A stretch of DNA of 64,000 bases from UBA6624 sp964507645. Lineage in GTDB: Bacteria > UBP7 > UBA6624. This document shows, in pieces, positions 17,292 through 26,428 of this stretch (the stretch's first letter is position 1; each line of letters begins with the position of its first letter). Both the position numbers and the translations under genes were made by a program. The notes under the pieces were generated by a model. That model saw nothing but the letters and a program-made list of their open reading frames with translations. It searched no databases and was not told the origin of the DNA. Location: assembly GCA_964507645.1 (NCBI GenBank), contig CAZDPU010000001.1, positions 62,001 to 126,000 of the forward strand. The letters are read 5' to 3'.

Positions 17292-19319
17292 ATGGATATA
17301 TTAAACAACATACCCAATTATGCTTTGTATATTGGTGTTTTTGCAATTTGTTTTGCGCTAGCTCAAACAAAAAAAGTTAAAGCAGTAAAAGTTGACAACA
17401 AGAAGATGGAGGAAATTGCTGGCCATATAAGAGATGGTGCGATGATGTTCTTGAAGAGAGAATACAGTTTGCTTATTTGGTTTGTTCTGATTGTTGGAGC
17501 AAGTTTGGCATGGATATATAACGGTTTGAATGATGGGGATTGGAAGATTGTTATTCCCTTTGTATTCGGTGCATTTTGTTCTGCAATAGCTGGATATATG
17601 GGGATGAAGGTTGCAACTGACGCTAATTACAGAACAGCTTATTCTGCACAAAAAGGCCTAAACAATGCACTTTCAGTTGCTTTTGCTGGAGGCTCTGTTA
17701 TGGGAATGTATGTTGTTGGTATAGCTTTGTTTGGAGTTGCAGTTCTTTATGGATGGCTTGAAGGAGTTTATTCAGGGAATTTGCAACAAGCTGTAAACAT
17801 ATTGATCGGTTTTTCTCTAGGGGCTTCTTCAATTGCCTTGTTTGCAAGGGTTGGAGGTGGAATTTATACAAAAGCTGCTGATGTGGGTGCTGATTTAGTT
17901 GGAAAGGTTGAAATGGACATTCCAGAAGATGACCCTAGAAACCCTGCAACCATTGCTGATAATGTTGGAGACAATGTTGGTGATGTTGCTGGTATGGGCG
18001 CTGATCTTTTTGAGTCTTATGTAGGTGCAATTATAGGAGCAATGATTCTTGCATTTGGTATTCAGAATTACACCTTGGGTCACATAATGTTGCCATTAGC
18101 ATTTGCTTCAATTGGTATTATTTGTAGTGTTATTGGAACATTCATGGTCAAAACTGAAGAGGGGGGGAACCCTCAACATGCCTTGGACAAAGGTTCTATA
18201 ACTGCTGGTATTTTGTTTGTTGCCTCTTCTTACTTCTTAACCCACAGTTGGATTCCAACAAATGATGGTCAGAATATATTCTGGACGGTTGTTGCTGGAC
18301 TTGGTGTAGGTATAGTTGTTGGAAAATTGACTGAATACTACACAAGTGACGAGACGAAACCAGCTCAAGGAATCGCAAAAGATTCTTTGACCGGAAGTGC
18401 GACAAATATAATTTCAGGATTGTCTGTTGGGATGGTCAGTACGGCATATCCTGTAATTGCAATATGTGCAGGGATAGTAATAGCTAATTCATTGATGGGT
18501 TTATATGGAATTGCTATAGCTGCCGTTGGTATGCTTGCAACACTTGGAATACAGTTGGCTGTAGATGCTTATGGTCCAATAGCTGACAATGCTGGTGGAA
18601 TAGCTGAAATGGCTGGTCTTCCAAAGGAAGTCAGAGAAAGGACTGACAAACTAGATGCTGTCGGAAACACTACTGCTGCTGTTGGAAAAGGTTTTGCTAT
18701 AGGTTCTGCTGCATTGACAAGTTTAGCATTGTTTGCTGGATTCATGGCTGCAGCAAAGTTGCAAGTTTTGAATGTTGCAAATCCACAAACATTGGCAGGA
18801 ATGCTTTTAGGAGGAATGTTGCCATTTTTGTTTTCTTCAATGGCTATGACTGCCGTCGGTAAAGCAGCGTATGAAATGGTTGAAGAGGTAAGAAGGCAAT
18901 TTAAAGAAATTCCAGGACTTCTTGAAGGAAAGGCTCAAGCTGATTATGCAAGATGTGTTGACATATCAACACAGGGGGCCTTAAGGCAGATGGTTATGCC
19001 AGGACTTCTTGCAATTTTCTCTCCGATCATTGTGGGAAAAATTGGAGGAGCTGAAATGTTAGGAGGCTTACTCGCTGGTTCATTGACGAGTGGTGTCATG
19101 ATGGCTATATTTATGGCAAATTCGGGTGGAGCCTGGGACAATGCTAAAAAATATATAGAAAAAGGTTCACATGGAGGAAAAGGTTCACAAGCTCATAAAG
19201 CCGCTGTTGTTGGGGACACTGTAGGAGATCCTTTCAAGGATACTGCAGGACCAAGTTTAAACATCTTGTTAAAACTAATGGCAGTCGTAAGTTTGGTAAT
19301 AGCTCCTTTTATTGGTTGA
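17292..19319 (+). CDS. hppA: K+-dependent membrane-bound ion-pumping pyrophosphatase
   Basis: Couples pyrophosphate hydrolysis to ion pumping across the inner membrane. The 675 residues contain roughly 15-16 hydrophobic segments. The substrate site shows EDDPRNPATIADNVGDNVGD (first D of DNVGD at residue 223), and GDTVGDPFKDTAGPSLN is near the C-terminus. The GNTTAAVGKG segment near residue 457 has alanine where K+-independent enzymes have lysine, so this is the K+-dependent type. The ADLFESYVG segment keeps the glutamate found in sodium-pumping members, so Na+ rather than H+ export is possible but unproven. Confidence 0.95.
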   Translation: MDILNNIPNYALYIGVFAICFALAQTKKVKAVKVDNKKMEEIAGHIRDGAMMFLKREYSLLIWFVLIVGASLAWIYNGLNDGDWKIVIPFVFGAFCSAIAGYMGMKVATDANYRTAYSAQKGLNNALSVAFAGGSVMGMYVVGIALFGVAVLYGWLEGVYSGNLQQAVNILIGFSLGASSIALFARVGGGIYTKAADVGADLVGKVEMDIPEDDPRNPATIADNVGDNVGDVAGMGADLFESYVGAIIGAMILAFGIQNYTLGHIMLPLAFASIGIICSVIGTFMVKTEEGGNPQHALDKGSITAGILFVASSYFLTHSWIPTNDGQNIFWTVVAGLGVGIVVGKLTEYYTSDETKPAQGIAKDSLTGSATNIISGLSVGMVSTAYPVIAICAGIVIANSLMGLYGIAIAAVGMLATLGIQLAVDAYGPIADNAGGIAEMAGLPKEVRERTDKLDAVGNTTAAVGKGFAIGSAALTSLALFAGFMAAAKLQVLNVANPQTLAGMLLGGMLPFLFSSMAMTAVGKAAYEMVEEVRRQFKEIPGLLEGKAQADYARCVDISTQGALRQMVMPGLLAIFSPIIVGKIGGAEMLGGLLAGSLTSGVMMAIFMANSGGAWDNAKKYIEKGSHGGKGSQAHKAAVVGDTVGDPFKDTAGPSLNILLKLMAVVSLVIAPFIG

Positions 19320-20208
19320 TTTGAGAGGTTTAGTCAGTTCTAGGGAATTAAACAAAGACAATCTAGAGGTTTTATTTTCGGACGCTAAATCTTTAAAGGG
19401 TAAAAAAGCAAAAAAAACATTGCCTCAAAATTTAGGTTCTTCTGAGATGGGAACTGTGGCATTGCTTTTTGAAGAGCCCTCAACACGAACAAAGACATCT
19501 TTTAACGAGGCTGTCTATACACTCGGAGGAAGGACTGTTTATTTTGATTTCAAGAGCTCTTCTTTATCAAAAGGGGAAACTTTTGAGGAAACCATTTTCA
19601 ATTTAAATTCTTTAGAAATTAATGGGATTGTTATGAGAACATCACAAGAAGGCTTGCCTTCTAAACTAAAAAAACTAAATTTAAATATGTGGATAATAAA
19701 TGCAGGAGATGGAAAAGGAGAGCATCCAACACAAGCCCTCGGGGATACTTTTTGTTTAATGAATTCAATTGGATTGAGCAAAAAAAGAATAACAATAATT
19801 GGAGATGTTGAACATAGCAGAGTTGCGCATTCCTTGATTAATCTTTGGCCAAAGTTGGGTGTTGAGTTGTCTTTATTGCCAACATCAAAATTCAAAACCA
19901 GATTAAAAACTTTTGAGAGCTTGAAAGAGGCACAGGATAGTTCTGATGTCTTGTATGTTTTAAGGCCTCAAAAAGAAAGATGGAATCAAGAAGGTGACAA
20001 TGTTATTGATTCTTATTCAAGATTAACAGTCAAATCGTTAAATGAAAATCAATATTTAATGGCCCCTGGCCCAACAATGCCTGATGTTGATATTTCTTTA
20101 GGGTTAATTCATCATGAAAGATCTCTTGTCTTTCAGCAGGTTAACTGGGGCATTTATGGAAGGATGGCTATAATGAGACATTTGAGTAATGGTGGAAAAT
20201 TTGAATAA
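19312..20208 (+). CDS. pyrB: aspartate carbamoyltransferase catalytic chain
   Basis: Makes N-carbamoyl-aspartate from carbamoyl phosphate and aspartate, the committed step of pyrimidine synthesis. Motifs are FEEPSTRTKTSF (carbamoyl-phosphate loop), HPTQALGD, a DVEHSRVAHS segment (canonical D-x-x-HSRVARS) and LMAPGPTMPDV (canonical HPGPxNRGVE). At 298 residues it is normal. The start is TTG overlapping the hppA stop; a second TTG three codons later is possible. The 3' end overlaps carA by 20 bases, so carbamoyl-phosphate synthesis and its use are coupled. No pyrI is adjacent. Confidence 0.93.
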   Translation: MVDLRGLVSSRELNKDNLEVLFSDAKSLKGKKAKKTLPQNLGSSEMGTVALLFEEPSTRTKTSFNEAVYTLGGRTVYFDFKSSSLSKGETFEETIFNLNSLEINGIVMRTSQEGLPSKLKKLNLNMWIINAGDGKGEHPTQALGDTFCLMNSIGLSKKRITIIGDVEHSRVAHSLINLWPKLGVELSLLPTSKFKTRLKTFESLKEAQDSSDVLYVLRPQKERWNQEGDNVIDSYSRLTVKSLNENQYLMAPGPTMPDVDISLGLIHHERSLVFQQVNWGIYGRMAIMRHLSNGGKFE

Positions 20209-21262
20209 GGCTTTTTTGGCATTGAATGACGGAACCGTTTATGAAGGGGTTTCAATAGGGAAGGAAGCAACCAGTGTTGGCGAGGTTGTGTTTACAACAA
20301 ACATGACAGGCTATCAGGAGGTCCTAACAGATCCTTCATATGCTGGACAGATTGTTACTTTCACATATCCAATGATTGGAAATTATGGTGTTTCCAGTGA
20401 TTTTGACGAATCAACCTGTCAAGCTGCAAAAGGCTTGATAATTAAAGAATTTCATGGTTTAGAAACAGAGAAGAGAAAGGGCTTAGATTCTTGGCTGAAA
20501 GAGAAGAATATCACAGGAATATCTGAAATAGATACAAGGTCCTTGACTCAAAAAATAAGATCAAAAGGAGTTGTTCCAGGTGGTATCAGTTCAGTTCTCA
20601 GTAGCGAAGACCTAATCAGGGTTGTAAAAGATTCTCCAGCAATAGAAAGTTTAGATTTGGTTAGTGGTGTAAGTGTAAAAAACAAAATCATCCACGATGG
20701 AGATGGTCCTGTTATTGCCTTGTTGGACCTTGGTGTTAAAAAATCAATTATCAAATACTTGCTTCAAGAAGGTTTTAAGGTTGTTCAATATCCTTGTTCA
20801 ACAACAGCAGAAGAAATCCTGAAGGATAATCCTGATGGGGTTGTTGTTAGTCCGGGACCCGGAGATCCAAAGGCAGTAGGGGGGATTGTTGACACTGTTC
20901 GAATTCTTGCAAAAGCAAAACCTTATTTGGGTATATGCCTCGGACACCAATTACTCGCTTTAGCCTTTGGGGGAGATACATTTAAATTGAAGTTTGGTCA
21001 CAGAGGAGGCAATCATCCAGTTCTTGATAATTCAACTGGCCGAGCTGTTATTACAACACAGAATCACGGATACTCAGTGGATCCTGCTAGTTTAAAAAAT
21101 ACAGATCTTCATGTAACACATACTGCATTAAATGACAACACTGTAGAAGGAATAGCTCACAAAAGTCTTCCTGTTATGGCTATCCAGTTTCATCCAGAAG
21201 CAAGTCCTGGTCCTCTAGATAGTTTAGGTATTTTTTCTAAATTTAAAAAAATATTTAATTAG
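20189..21262 (+). CDS. carA: carbamoyl-phosphate synthase small (glutaminase) subunit
   Basis: Hydrolyses glutamine and channels ammonia to CarB for carbamoyl phosphate. The N-terminal CPSase_sm domain has GYQEVLTDPSYAGQ; the class I amidotransferase domain has the nucleophile C250 (GICLGHQ) with H335 and E337 (QFHPEASPGP). At 357 residues it is full length. It overlaps pyrB upstream. carB is not downstream: the gene ends tail-to-tail with rdgB, overlapping it by 8 bases. Confidence 0.95.
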   Translation: MVENLNKAFLALNDGTVYEGVSIGKEATSVGEVVFTTNMTGYQEVLTDPSYAGQIVTFTYPMIGNYGVSSDFDESTCQAAKGLIIKEFHGLETEKRKGLDSWLKEKNITGISEIDTRSLTQKIRSKGVVPGGISSVLSSEDLIRVVKDSPAIESLDLVSGVSVKNKIIHDGDGPVIALLDLGVKKSIIKYLLQEGFKVVQYPCSTTAEEILKDNPDGVVVSPGPGDPKAVGGIVDTVRILAKAKPYLGICLGHQLLALAFGGDTFKLKFGHRGGNHPVLDNSTGRAVITTQNHGYSVDPASLKNTDLHVTHTALNDNTVEGIAHKSLPVMAIQFHPEASPGPLDSLGIFSKFKKIFN

Positions 21263-21845
21263 TTTTTAAATTTAAATCTATCCAATTCTGTAGTTTTTTC
21301 ATGTTTTTTCCCCTATGAGAAACTTTTTCTTTTTCTAAGATTGGAGCTTTTCCAAAAGATTTATTTAAATCCTTGCTGAAGAAAATTGGATCATATCCAA
21401 AACCTTGACCCCCAGAAGGTTTTTCTAGAATAGAGCCTTCACAAGATGATTCCCAAAAGATTGTTCCATATTTGTTTGAGACCAATGCAAAAACTGAAAT
21501 ATATCTTGCGGTTCTTTTTTCAATAGGCACACCTTTTAACTCTTGCAGCATTTTTTTATTGGAGGATTCTTCTGTTTTTGCATATCGTGCAGAATGGACT
21601 CCCGGTCTTCCTCCAAGAGCATCAACCTCTATTCCCGCATCTTCAGAAATGATTACAAATGATTTGTCAATTTTGTTTTTCCAATAATTTGCCTTTATAA
21701 AAGCATTTTCTCGAAATGTTTTACCATTTTCTTCTGGGGTGTCTTTTAGTCCAAGGTCCGAAAGGGAAAAAATTTGACAATTTTTAATAGATTTTGAAAA
21801 CTCTTTAATTTTGCCTTTTGAATGTGTTGCAAAAAGTATTTTCAT
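21255..21845 (-). CDS. rdgB: XTP/dITP diphosphatase (Ham1/RdgB family)
   Basis: Removes non-canonical purine nucleotides (dITP, XTP) before they enter DNA or RNA. The 196 residues carry the N-terminal FATHSKGKIKEF (canonical ATxNxxKxxE), SEDAGIEVDALGGRPGVHSARYA, the GFGYDPIFF block and SHRGK (canonical SHRxKA). It is the last gene of a long minus-strand run and its coding end overlaps carA on the other strand. Confidence 0.93.
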   Translation of the reverse strand: MKILFATHSKGKIKEFSKSIKNCQIFSLSDLGLKDTPEENGKTFRENAFIKANYWKNKIDKSFVIISEDAGIEVDALGGRPGVHSARYAKTEESSNKKMLQELKGVPIEKRTARYISVFALVSNKYGTIFWESSCEGSILEKPSGGQGFGYDPIFFSKDLNKSFGKAPILEKEKVSHRGKNMKKLQNWIDLNLKTN

Positions 21846-21849
21846 TAAC

Positions 21850-22797
21850 TTATTTTTCTTTTAGTATGAAAATTTTGTCTCCAGTTTCGAATTTGAAATT
21901 TGGAGCAGGGTTGATGTATGTTTCCCCTTTCCTTCTAACAGCAAGGACGATACCTTTTTCCTTTTCTCTTATATTGCTTTCCGATATAGTTTTTTCATTA
22001 AGATAATTTGATTTAACTTCAAGTTCATGGATGGGATTTTTCGAACTTGAGTTTGTTATTATTTCTAGAAAGTCATGTTTTTCTGGATTTTTTACCGCTC
22101 TGGCTAACCATGGCCCTATAAGTTCAAAAGGAGAAATAACCTTATTCGCTCCTGCTTGACTCAACCTTGCAACAGCATCTTTTGAGAAAGCTCTAGCAAC
22201 AATTGAAATTTCAGGCGAAAGATTCCTTGCTGCCAAGGTTAGAAAAACATTGTCTGAATCAGATCCAAGACACGCTATCAAGCCGCTTGCTTTTTTTACT
22301 CCCGCTTTCAAGAGGGTGTCATCAATTGTTGCATCCCCAAGAACATATGAATTTTTTTTATTTTTAATTTCAGAAATTTCTTCTTGGCTTTTTTCTATAA
22401 TTACAAATTTCTTATTTGATTTTTCCAATTCTTCAGCTACTTTTTTCCCCATTCTTCCTAAACCGCAAATAATTACATGTTTAGATGTTTTTTTTATTGT
22501 TTGTTCCATTCTTCCTCTCCTGTAAATTTCTCTAAAATGTCCATCTGAAATTGCCTTGGTTGTTTCTATAACCACCAATGAAAATACCGAAAGTCCGCTC
22601 ATTATCAAAATTATTCCGATTAATTTTCCGGGGTTAGTTTCAGGCCCAGCAACATTTCCTACTGTGCTTATTGTTGTTATTGTTAGATAAAGTGCATCTG
22701 CTGCCTCAAGACCTTCCCATTTTTTAAAAGCTTCAGTTCCAATAACTACTATGAGAAGAAGAGTAGCTAAAAGCCCACTTATTTTTCTTCTATTCAT
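21850..22797 (-). CDS. two-TM potassium channel-like protein with RCK (TrkA-N/TrkA-C) domains
   Basis: Layout is MthK-like: TM1 at about 8-20, pore loop at 36-50, TM2 at about 59-77, then a cytoplasmic RCK domain beginning with the nucleotide-binding ICGLGRMG (110-117), and a TrkA-C domain at the C-terminus. At 315 residues the length fits. The oddity is the selectivity filter: residues 45-51 read TVGNVAG where potassium channels have TVGYGD, so the central Tyr-Gly is lost. Ion selectivity cannot be assumed. It overlaps rfbB by 8 bases. Confidence 0.85.
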   Translation of the reverse strand: MNRRKISGLLATLLLIVVIGTEAFKKWEGLEAADALYLTITTISTVGNVAGPETNPGKLIGIILIMSGLSVFSLVVIETTKAISDGHFREIYRRGRMEQTIKKTSKHVIICGLGRMGKKVAEELEKSNKKFVIIEKSQEEISEIKNKKNSYVLGDATIDDTLLKAGVKKASGLIACLGSDSDNVFLTLAARNLSPEISIVARAFSKDAVARLSQAGANKVISPFELIGPWLARAVKNPEKHDFLEIITNSSSKNPIHELEVKSNYLNEKTISESNIREKEKGIVLAVRRKGETYINPAPNFKFETGDKIFILKEK

Positions 22798-23800
22798 TAT
22801 TTAAGCCTCTCCTCCCCCCTGCTTCTTTTAGGAGAGGTTTCCACCATTCTTGATTATTGATGTACCATCTAATTGTTTCTTGTATGCCTTCAGTAAAATT
22901 TATTTCCGGTTTCCAGCCTAGATTTTCTCTTATTTTCCTATCGTTAACTTCATATCTCCAATCATGACCAGGTCTGTCTTTTACAAATTCAATTTTTTCC
23001 TCAGCTATATCCATAAATGACAATATATCCTTGGCTATTTCTATATTTCTTTTTGGGTTGTCTGCACCGATGTTGTATATCTCTCCACTCAAGCCTTTTT
23101 GCCAAACCGCCTCTATAGCCTTTATATGGTCATTTACATGTATCCAATCTCTGATATTCCTTCCATCTCCATACATTGGCAAGTTTTCATTATTTAGAGC
23201 TTTTTTTATCAATACTGGAATTAATTTTTCAGGATATTGATATGGTCCATAATTATTTGAACACCTTGTTATGCAGATGTCCATTCCAAAAGTTTCATAG
23301 TAAGAGAGGCAGAGGAGGTCAGAAGATGCTTTTGATGCAGAGTAGGGAGACCTTGGAAGCAAAGGGCATTCCTCAGTGCTTGGTTTTTGAGATTCATTTA
23401 ACGAACCATAAACTTCATCAGTGCTAACTGCAATGAATTTTTCAACATTCACTTTCTTTGATTCCTCCAATAGGCAATGTGTTCCAAGGATGTTTGTTGT
23501 AATGAAGTCATCTGAGCTGTCTATAGATCTGTCAACATGAGATTCGGCAGCAAAATGTATTACAGAGTTTGTATTTTGAAAAATTTCAGAAATTAGTTTT
23601 TTATCTCTTATGTCACCATGAACAAGTTGATAATTAGAAAAATCCTCTATTTCTTTTAAGTTTAATTTATTGCCAGCGTATGTTAGCAAGTCTAAATTAA
23701 TAAAGTTATATTCTTTGTATTTTGGAACTGCATATCTTAAAAAAGCACTACCTATAAAACCACATCCACCAGTAACTAAAATATTTTTTTTCAAGTTCAT
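22790..23800 (-). CDS. rfbB: dTDP-glucose 4,6-dehydratase
   Basis: Converts dTDP-glucose to dTDP-4-keto-6-deoxyglucose for deoxysugars of surface polysaccharides. It is an extended SDR of 336 residues with NAD loop TGGCGFIGS (10-18), HFAAESHVDRSI, STDEVYG with the catalytic Thr-Asp-Glu, and the YSASK Tyr/Lys pair, followed by RCSNNYGPYQYPEKLIP and GRNIRDWIHV. All are diagnostic of RmlB. No rmlA, rmlC or rmlD, and no glycosyltransferase, is adjacent, so the sugar locus must be elsewhere. Confidence 0.93.
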   Translation of the reverse strand: MNLKKNILVTGGCGFIGSAFLRYAVPKYKEYNFINLDLLTYAGNKLNLKEIEDFSNYQLVHGDIRDKKLISEIFQNTNSVIHFAAESHVDRSIDSSDDFITTNILGTHCLLEESKKVNVEKFIAVSTDEVYGSLNESQKPSTEECPLLPRSPYSASKASSDLLCLSYYETFGMDICITRCSNNYGPYQYPEKLIPVLIKKALNNENLPMYGDGRNIRDWIHVNDHIKAIEAVWQKGLSGEIYNIGADNPKRNIEIAKDILSFMDIAEEKIEFVKDRPGHDWRYEVNDRKIRENLGWKPEINFTEGIQETIRWYINNQEWWKPLLKEAGGRRGLNNE

Positions 23801-23888
23801 TTCAATATTAAACTCTTTGTGATTTTTTTAGTATTTTTTCCTGTGTTTTTTGGGTCTTTTTTTGAGTTCTTAATTCGAATAATCTCCA

Positions 23889-25349
23889 TTAATATCTGTA
23901 ATCTTCTGATTTATAGGGGCCTTCGACAGATACCTGTATGTACCTTTCTTGTTCTTTTGTTAATTTTGTTAATTTTCCATTGAAGTGTTTCATGTGAAGC
24001 TTTGCGACTTTTTCATCCAATTTTTTACTAAGAGTTTCTACCCCTATCTTGTAATCGTTTTTAAATAAATCAATTTGTGCTAAAACTTGGTTAGCAAAAG
24101 AGCAAGACATAACTAAGGAAGGATGTCCTGTTGCGCAAGCGAGATTAACCAATCTTCCTTCAGCTAGGATGATAATTGAATTCGATGATTTTAAAAAGGT
24201 CCAAAGGTGTACGTTTTCCTTAATTTCTTCTTTTGTTACTTTTTTTTCTTTTTCCAATTCTTCTAGGCCAAGCATATCTATCTCATTGTCAAAGTGTCCT
24301 ATATTGCACACTATTGAATTATTTTTCATTTTTTGCATGTGTTTTGTATTTATTATGTTTTTGTTTCCTGTTGCTGTTACATAGATGTCAAAGTTTTCTT
24401 TGATGGCATCTTCTACCGTTATGACTCTAAGTCCTTTCATACATGCTTGTAGTGCGCATATTGGATCTATTTCAGAAACTGCAACAATTGCATTTTGACC
24501 CAATAAAGATTCACATGATCCTTTTCCAACATCTCCATACCCACAAACAAGTGCTTTTTTGCCACTAATCAGGTTGTCCGTAGCTCTGTTTAAAGAGTCA
24601 ACTAGTGAATGCCTACAGCCATAAATATTATCAAATTTACTTTTAGTGACAGAGTCATTTACATTTATTGCTGGAAATAAAAGATTTTTCGAATTATGCA
24701 TTTGTTTTAATCTAAGGACTCCAGTTGTTGTTTCTTCGCTTACTCCTTTTATATTTTGAGACATTTTTCTCCAATAGTTATTTCCAAATTCTTTTTTTAC
24801 CTTTTCTAAAAGTTCATTTATTATTTTCTGATCTAAGCTATTTTCTTTTTCGAGATTTGATGTTTTTTCAAATTTAACACCTTGGTGAATCAAGAGAGTG
24901 ACATCTCCTCCATCATCAATAATGAGATTAGGGCTTCTTTCTCCCCAGTTTAAAGATTGGAAAACACACCACCAGTATTCTTTTAGAGATTCACCTTTCC
25001 AAGCAAATACTGGTATTCTTTTTGATGCGATATAGCAGGCTGCATGATCTTGAGTAGAAAATATGTTACATGATGACCATCTCACTTCTGCACCTAGTTC
25101 AATCAGTGTTTCAATTAGTATTGCAGTTTGAACAGTCATATGTAGGCAACCAGTTATCAATGCTCCCTTTAGTGGTTTGTTTTTGTATTCTTTTGAAAGT
25201 TCTGTTAGGCCAGGCATTTCTCTTTTTGAGATTCTTATGTCTTTTTCTCCTAAAGCTATCATTTTTTTTGAGTTTGAAGAAACTAGATTCTCTAAGCTTT
25301 TCAATTCAAAATTTTCAATTACGCTTTTGTCAAAATTTATTTTTGTCAT
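23889..25349 (-). CDS. ahcY: adenosylhomocysteinase
   Basis: Reversibly cleaves S-adenosylhomocysteine to homocysteine and adenosine, recycling the methylation by-product. The 486 residues include LITGCLHMTVQTAILIETL, SSCNIFSTQDHAA, the NVNDSVTKSKFDN lysine/aspartate block, the NAD loop VCGYGDVGKG at 268-277 and a C-terminal EDYRY (canonical DHYRY). The length matches the long bacterial form with an insertion in the catalytic domain. The gene starts one base after the hydrolase stop upstream. I see no SAH riboswitch. Confidence 0.95.
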   Translation of the reverse strand: MTKINFDKSVIENFELKSLENLVSSNSKKMIALGEKDIRISKREMPGLTELSKEYKNKPLKGALITGCLHMTVQTAILIETLIELGAEVRWSSCNIFSTQDHAACYIASKRIPVFAWKGESLKEYWWCVFQSLNWGERSPNLIIDDGGDVTLLIHQGVKFEKTSNLEKENSLDQKIINELLEKVKKEFGNNYWRKMSQNIKGVSEETTTGVLRLKQMHNSKNLLFPAINVNDSVTKSKFDNIYGCRHSLVDSLNRATDNLISGKKALVCGYGDVGKGSCESLLGQNAIVAVSEIDPICALQACMKGLRVITVEDAIKENFDIYVTATGNKNIINTKHMQKMKNNSIVCNIGHFDNEIDMLGLEELEKEKKVTKEEIKENVHLWTFLKSSNSIIILAEGRLVNLACATGHPSLVMSCSFANQVLAQIDLFKNDYKIGVETLSKKLDEKVAKLHMKHFNGKLTKLTKEQERYIQVSVEGPYKSEDYRY

Positions 25350-26000
25350 TTAGTTATTTATCCAATCCTCTTTCAGATATACATTGTATTCAATTTCTGT
25401 TTTCAAATCAGTTGTCGGACCATGTCCGGGAAGCAGGTCATAATCTGAAGGTATCTTTTTTATGACAGTTTTTAAAGAATTTTTCATTTCTTTTTCATTA
25501 CCTCCTGGAAGGTCCATTCTCCCTATTGATCCATTGAATATTAAATCACCACATAAAACATAGGATTTTCCAATAAAAATAACATGCCCTGGAGAATGCC
25601 CTGGGGTTTCTAAGACTTTTAGAGACTCCCCATTTGGCAGAATGATTTTTTCAAGGTTTAATTTTTTTATTTTTTTTGGCATTGGCAAATTGAACAATCC
25701 AAACATTTGACCAGAGTCTTTTTTAACCAAATGATAATCTTTTTCATTCAAGTAGACAGAAGAATTAAAAACATCTTGTATTTTTTTTACACCTATCCAA
25801 TGATCTAAATGCCCATGAGTTAAGTATATTTTTTTTATCTGTAGGTTTTCTTCATTTGCTTTTTTGACAATTCTTTCAGGATCTCCACTTGGGTCAAAGA
25901 CGATAGCTTCTTTTCCTTCGTTAAAGCTCATTAGGTAAGAATTTGTTCCAAATGGAGGTTGTTCAAATTTTCTTATTGTTATTTTTTGATATTTTTTCAT
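25350..26000 (-). CDS. metallo-beta-lactamase-fold hydrolase (glyoxalase II-like)
   Basis: The 216-residue protein has the zinc motif THGHLDH (H62, H64, D66, H67), a GHSPGHVIF second histidine block, a CGDLIF aspartate and LLPGHGP near the C-terminus. This pattern is typical of the short GloB-like/YcbL hydrolases. The substrate is unknown; a hydroxyacyl-glutathione or other thiolester is possible. It overlaps dtd by 4 bases and touches ahcY. Confidence 0.88.
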   Translation of the reverse strand: MKKYQKITIRKFEQPPFGTNSYLMSFNEGKEAIVFDPSGDPERIVKKANEENLQIKKIYLTHGHLDHWIGVKKIQDVFNSSVYLNEKDYHLVKKDSGQMFGLFNLPMPKKIKKLNLEKIILPNGESLKVLETPGHSPGHVIFIGKSYVLCGDLIFNGSIGRMDLPGGNEKEMKNSLKTVIKKIPSDYDLLPGHGPTTDLKTEIEYNVYLKEDWINN

Positions 26001-26428
26001 GCTTCAAAAGAATAAATTACTGGCCCATCTATAGTGTTTTCTAATTCCATAAACTCTCCAAAGAATCCTGGAAAAACCTCAAATTTTTCCATTCTTAACT
26101 TTTCACATGCTTCTTCAAAGATTTTTTTTGCCTTTTCTCCTTTCATGCAGTTTGAAAAATCAGGGGTTTTTCCTTTTTCCAACTTTCCAACGAGTGTAAA
26201 GTTTGGAACTACGAGTATTCGGGTATTTTCTTTCGGAGGGATTTTTATCTTTCCATCTTCATCATTAAATATAGCTGTTTTTTTTATCCTTTTAGTAATT
26301 TTTTCCACCTCTGCTGGTCCATCATTTTTTTCTATTCCAAGAACAGCAATCAAACCTTTTGGAAGCTCATGCTTTTTTTGTGAGGATTTCAATTTGATAT
26401 TTTTAGAGCGTATCAAGATGCACTTCAT
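25997..26428 (-). CDS. dtd: D-aminoacyl-tRNA deacylase (divergent)
   Basis: Removes D-amino acids from mischarged tRNA. The fold-defining sequence is recognisable: an N-terminal strand (MKCILIRSKNIKL), KGLIAVLGIEKNDGP, ILVVPNFTLVG (canonical LVVSQFTLxA) and NTIDGPVIYSF (canonical NDGPVTxxL). The catalytic threonine and the Gly-Pro pair are kept, but the flanking Ser-Gln is Pro-Asn. An upstream in-frame ATG exists 11 codons earlier. I chose the ATG at 26428 because it forms an ATGA overlap with rel and matches the family N-terminus, giving 143 residues. Confidence 0.82.
   Translation of the reverse strand: MKCILIRSKNIKLKSSQKKHELPKGLIAVLGIEKNDGPAEVEKITKRIKKTAIFNDEDGKIKIPPKENTRILVVPNFTLVGKLEKGKTPDFSNCMKGEKAKKIFEEACEKLRMEKFEVFPGFFGEFMELENTIDGPVIYSFEA

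Noticed and set aside
23801..23888. SAM/SAH riboswitch or small RNA near ahcY
   Set aside because: This 88-base gap lies downstream of ahcY on its strand, is T-rich and has no stable stem that I can see. ahcY's own upstream side abuts another gene.
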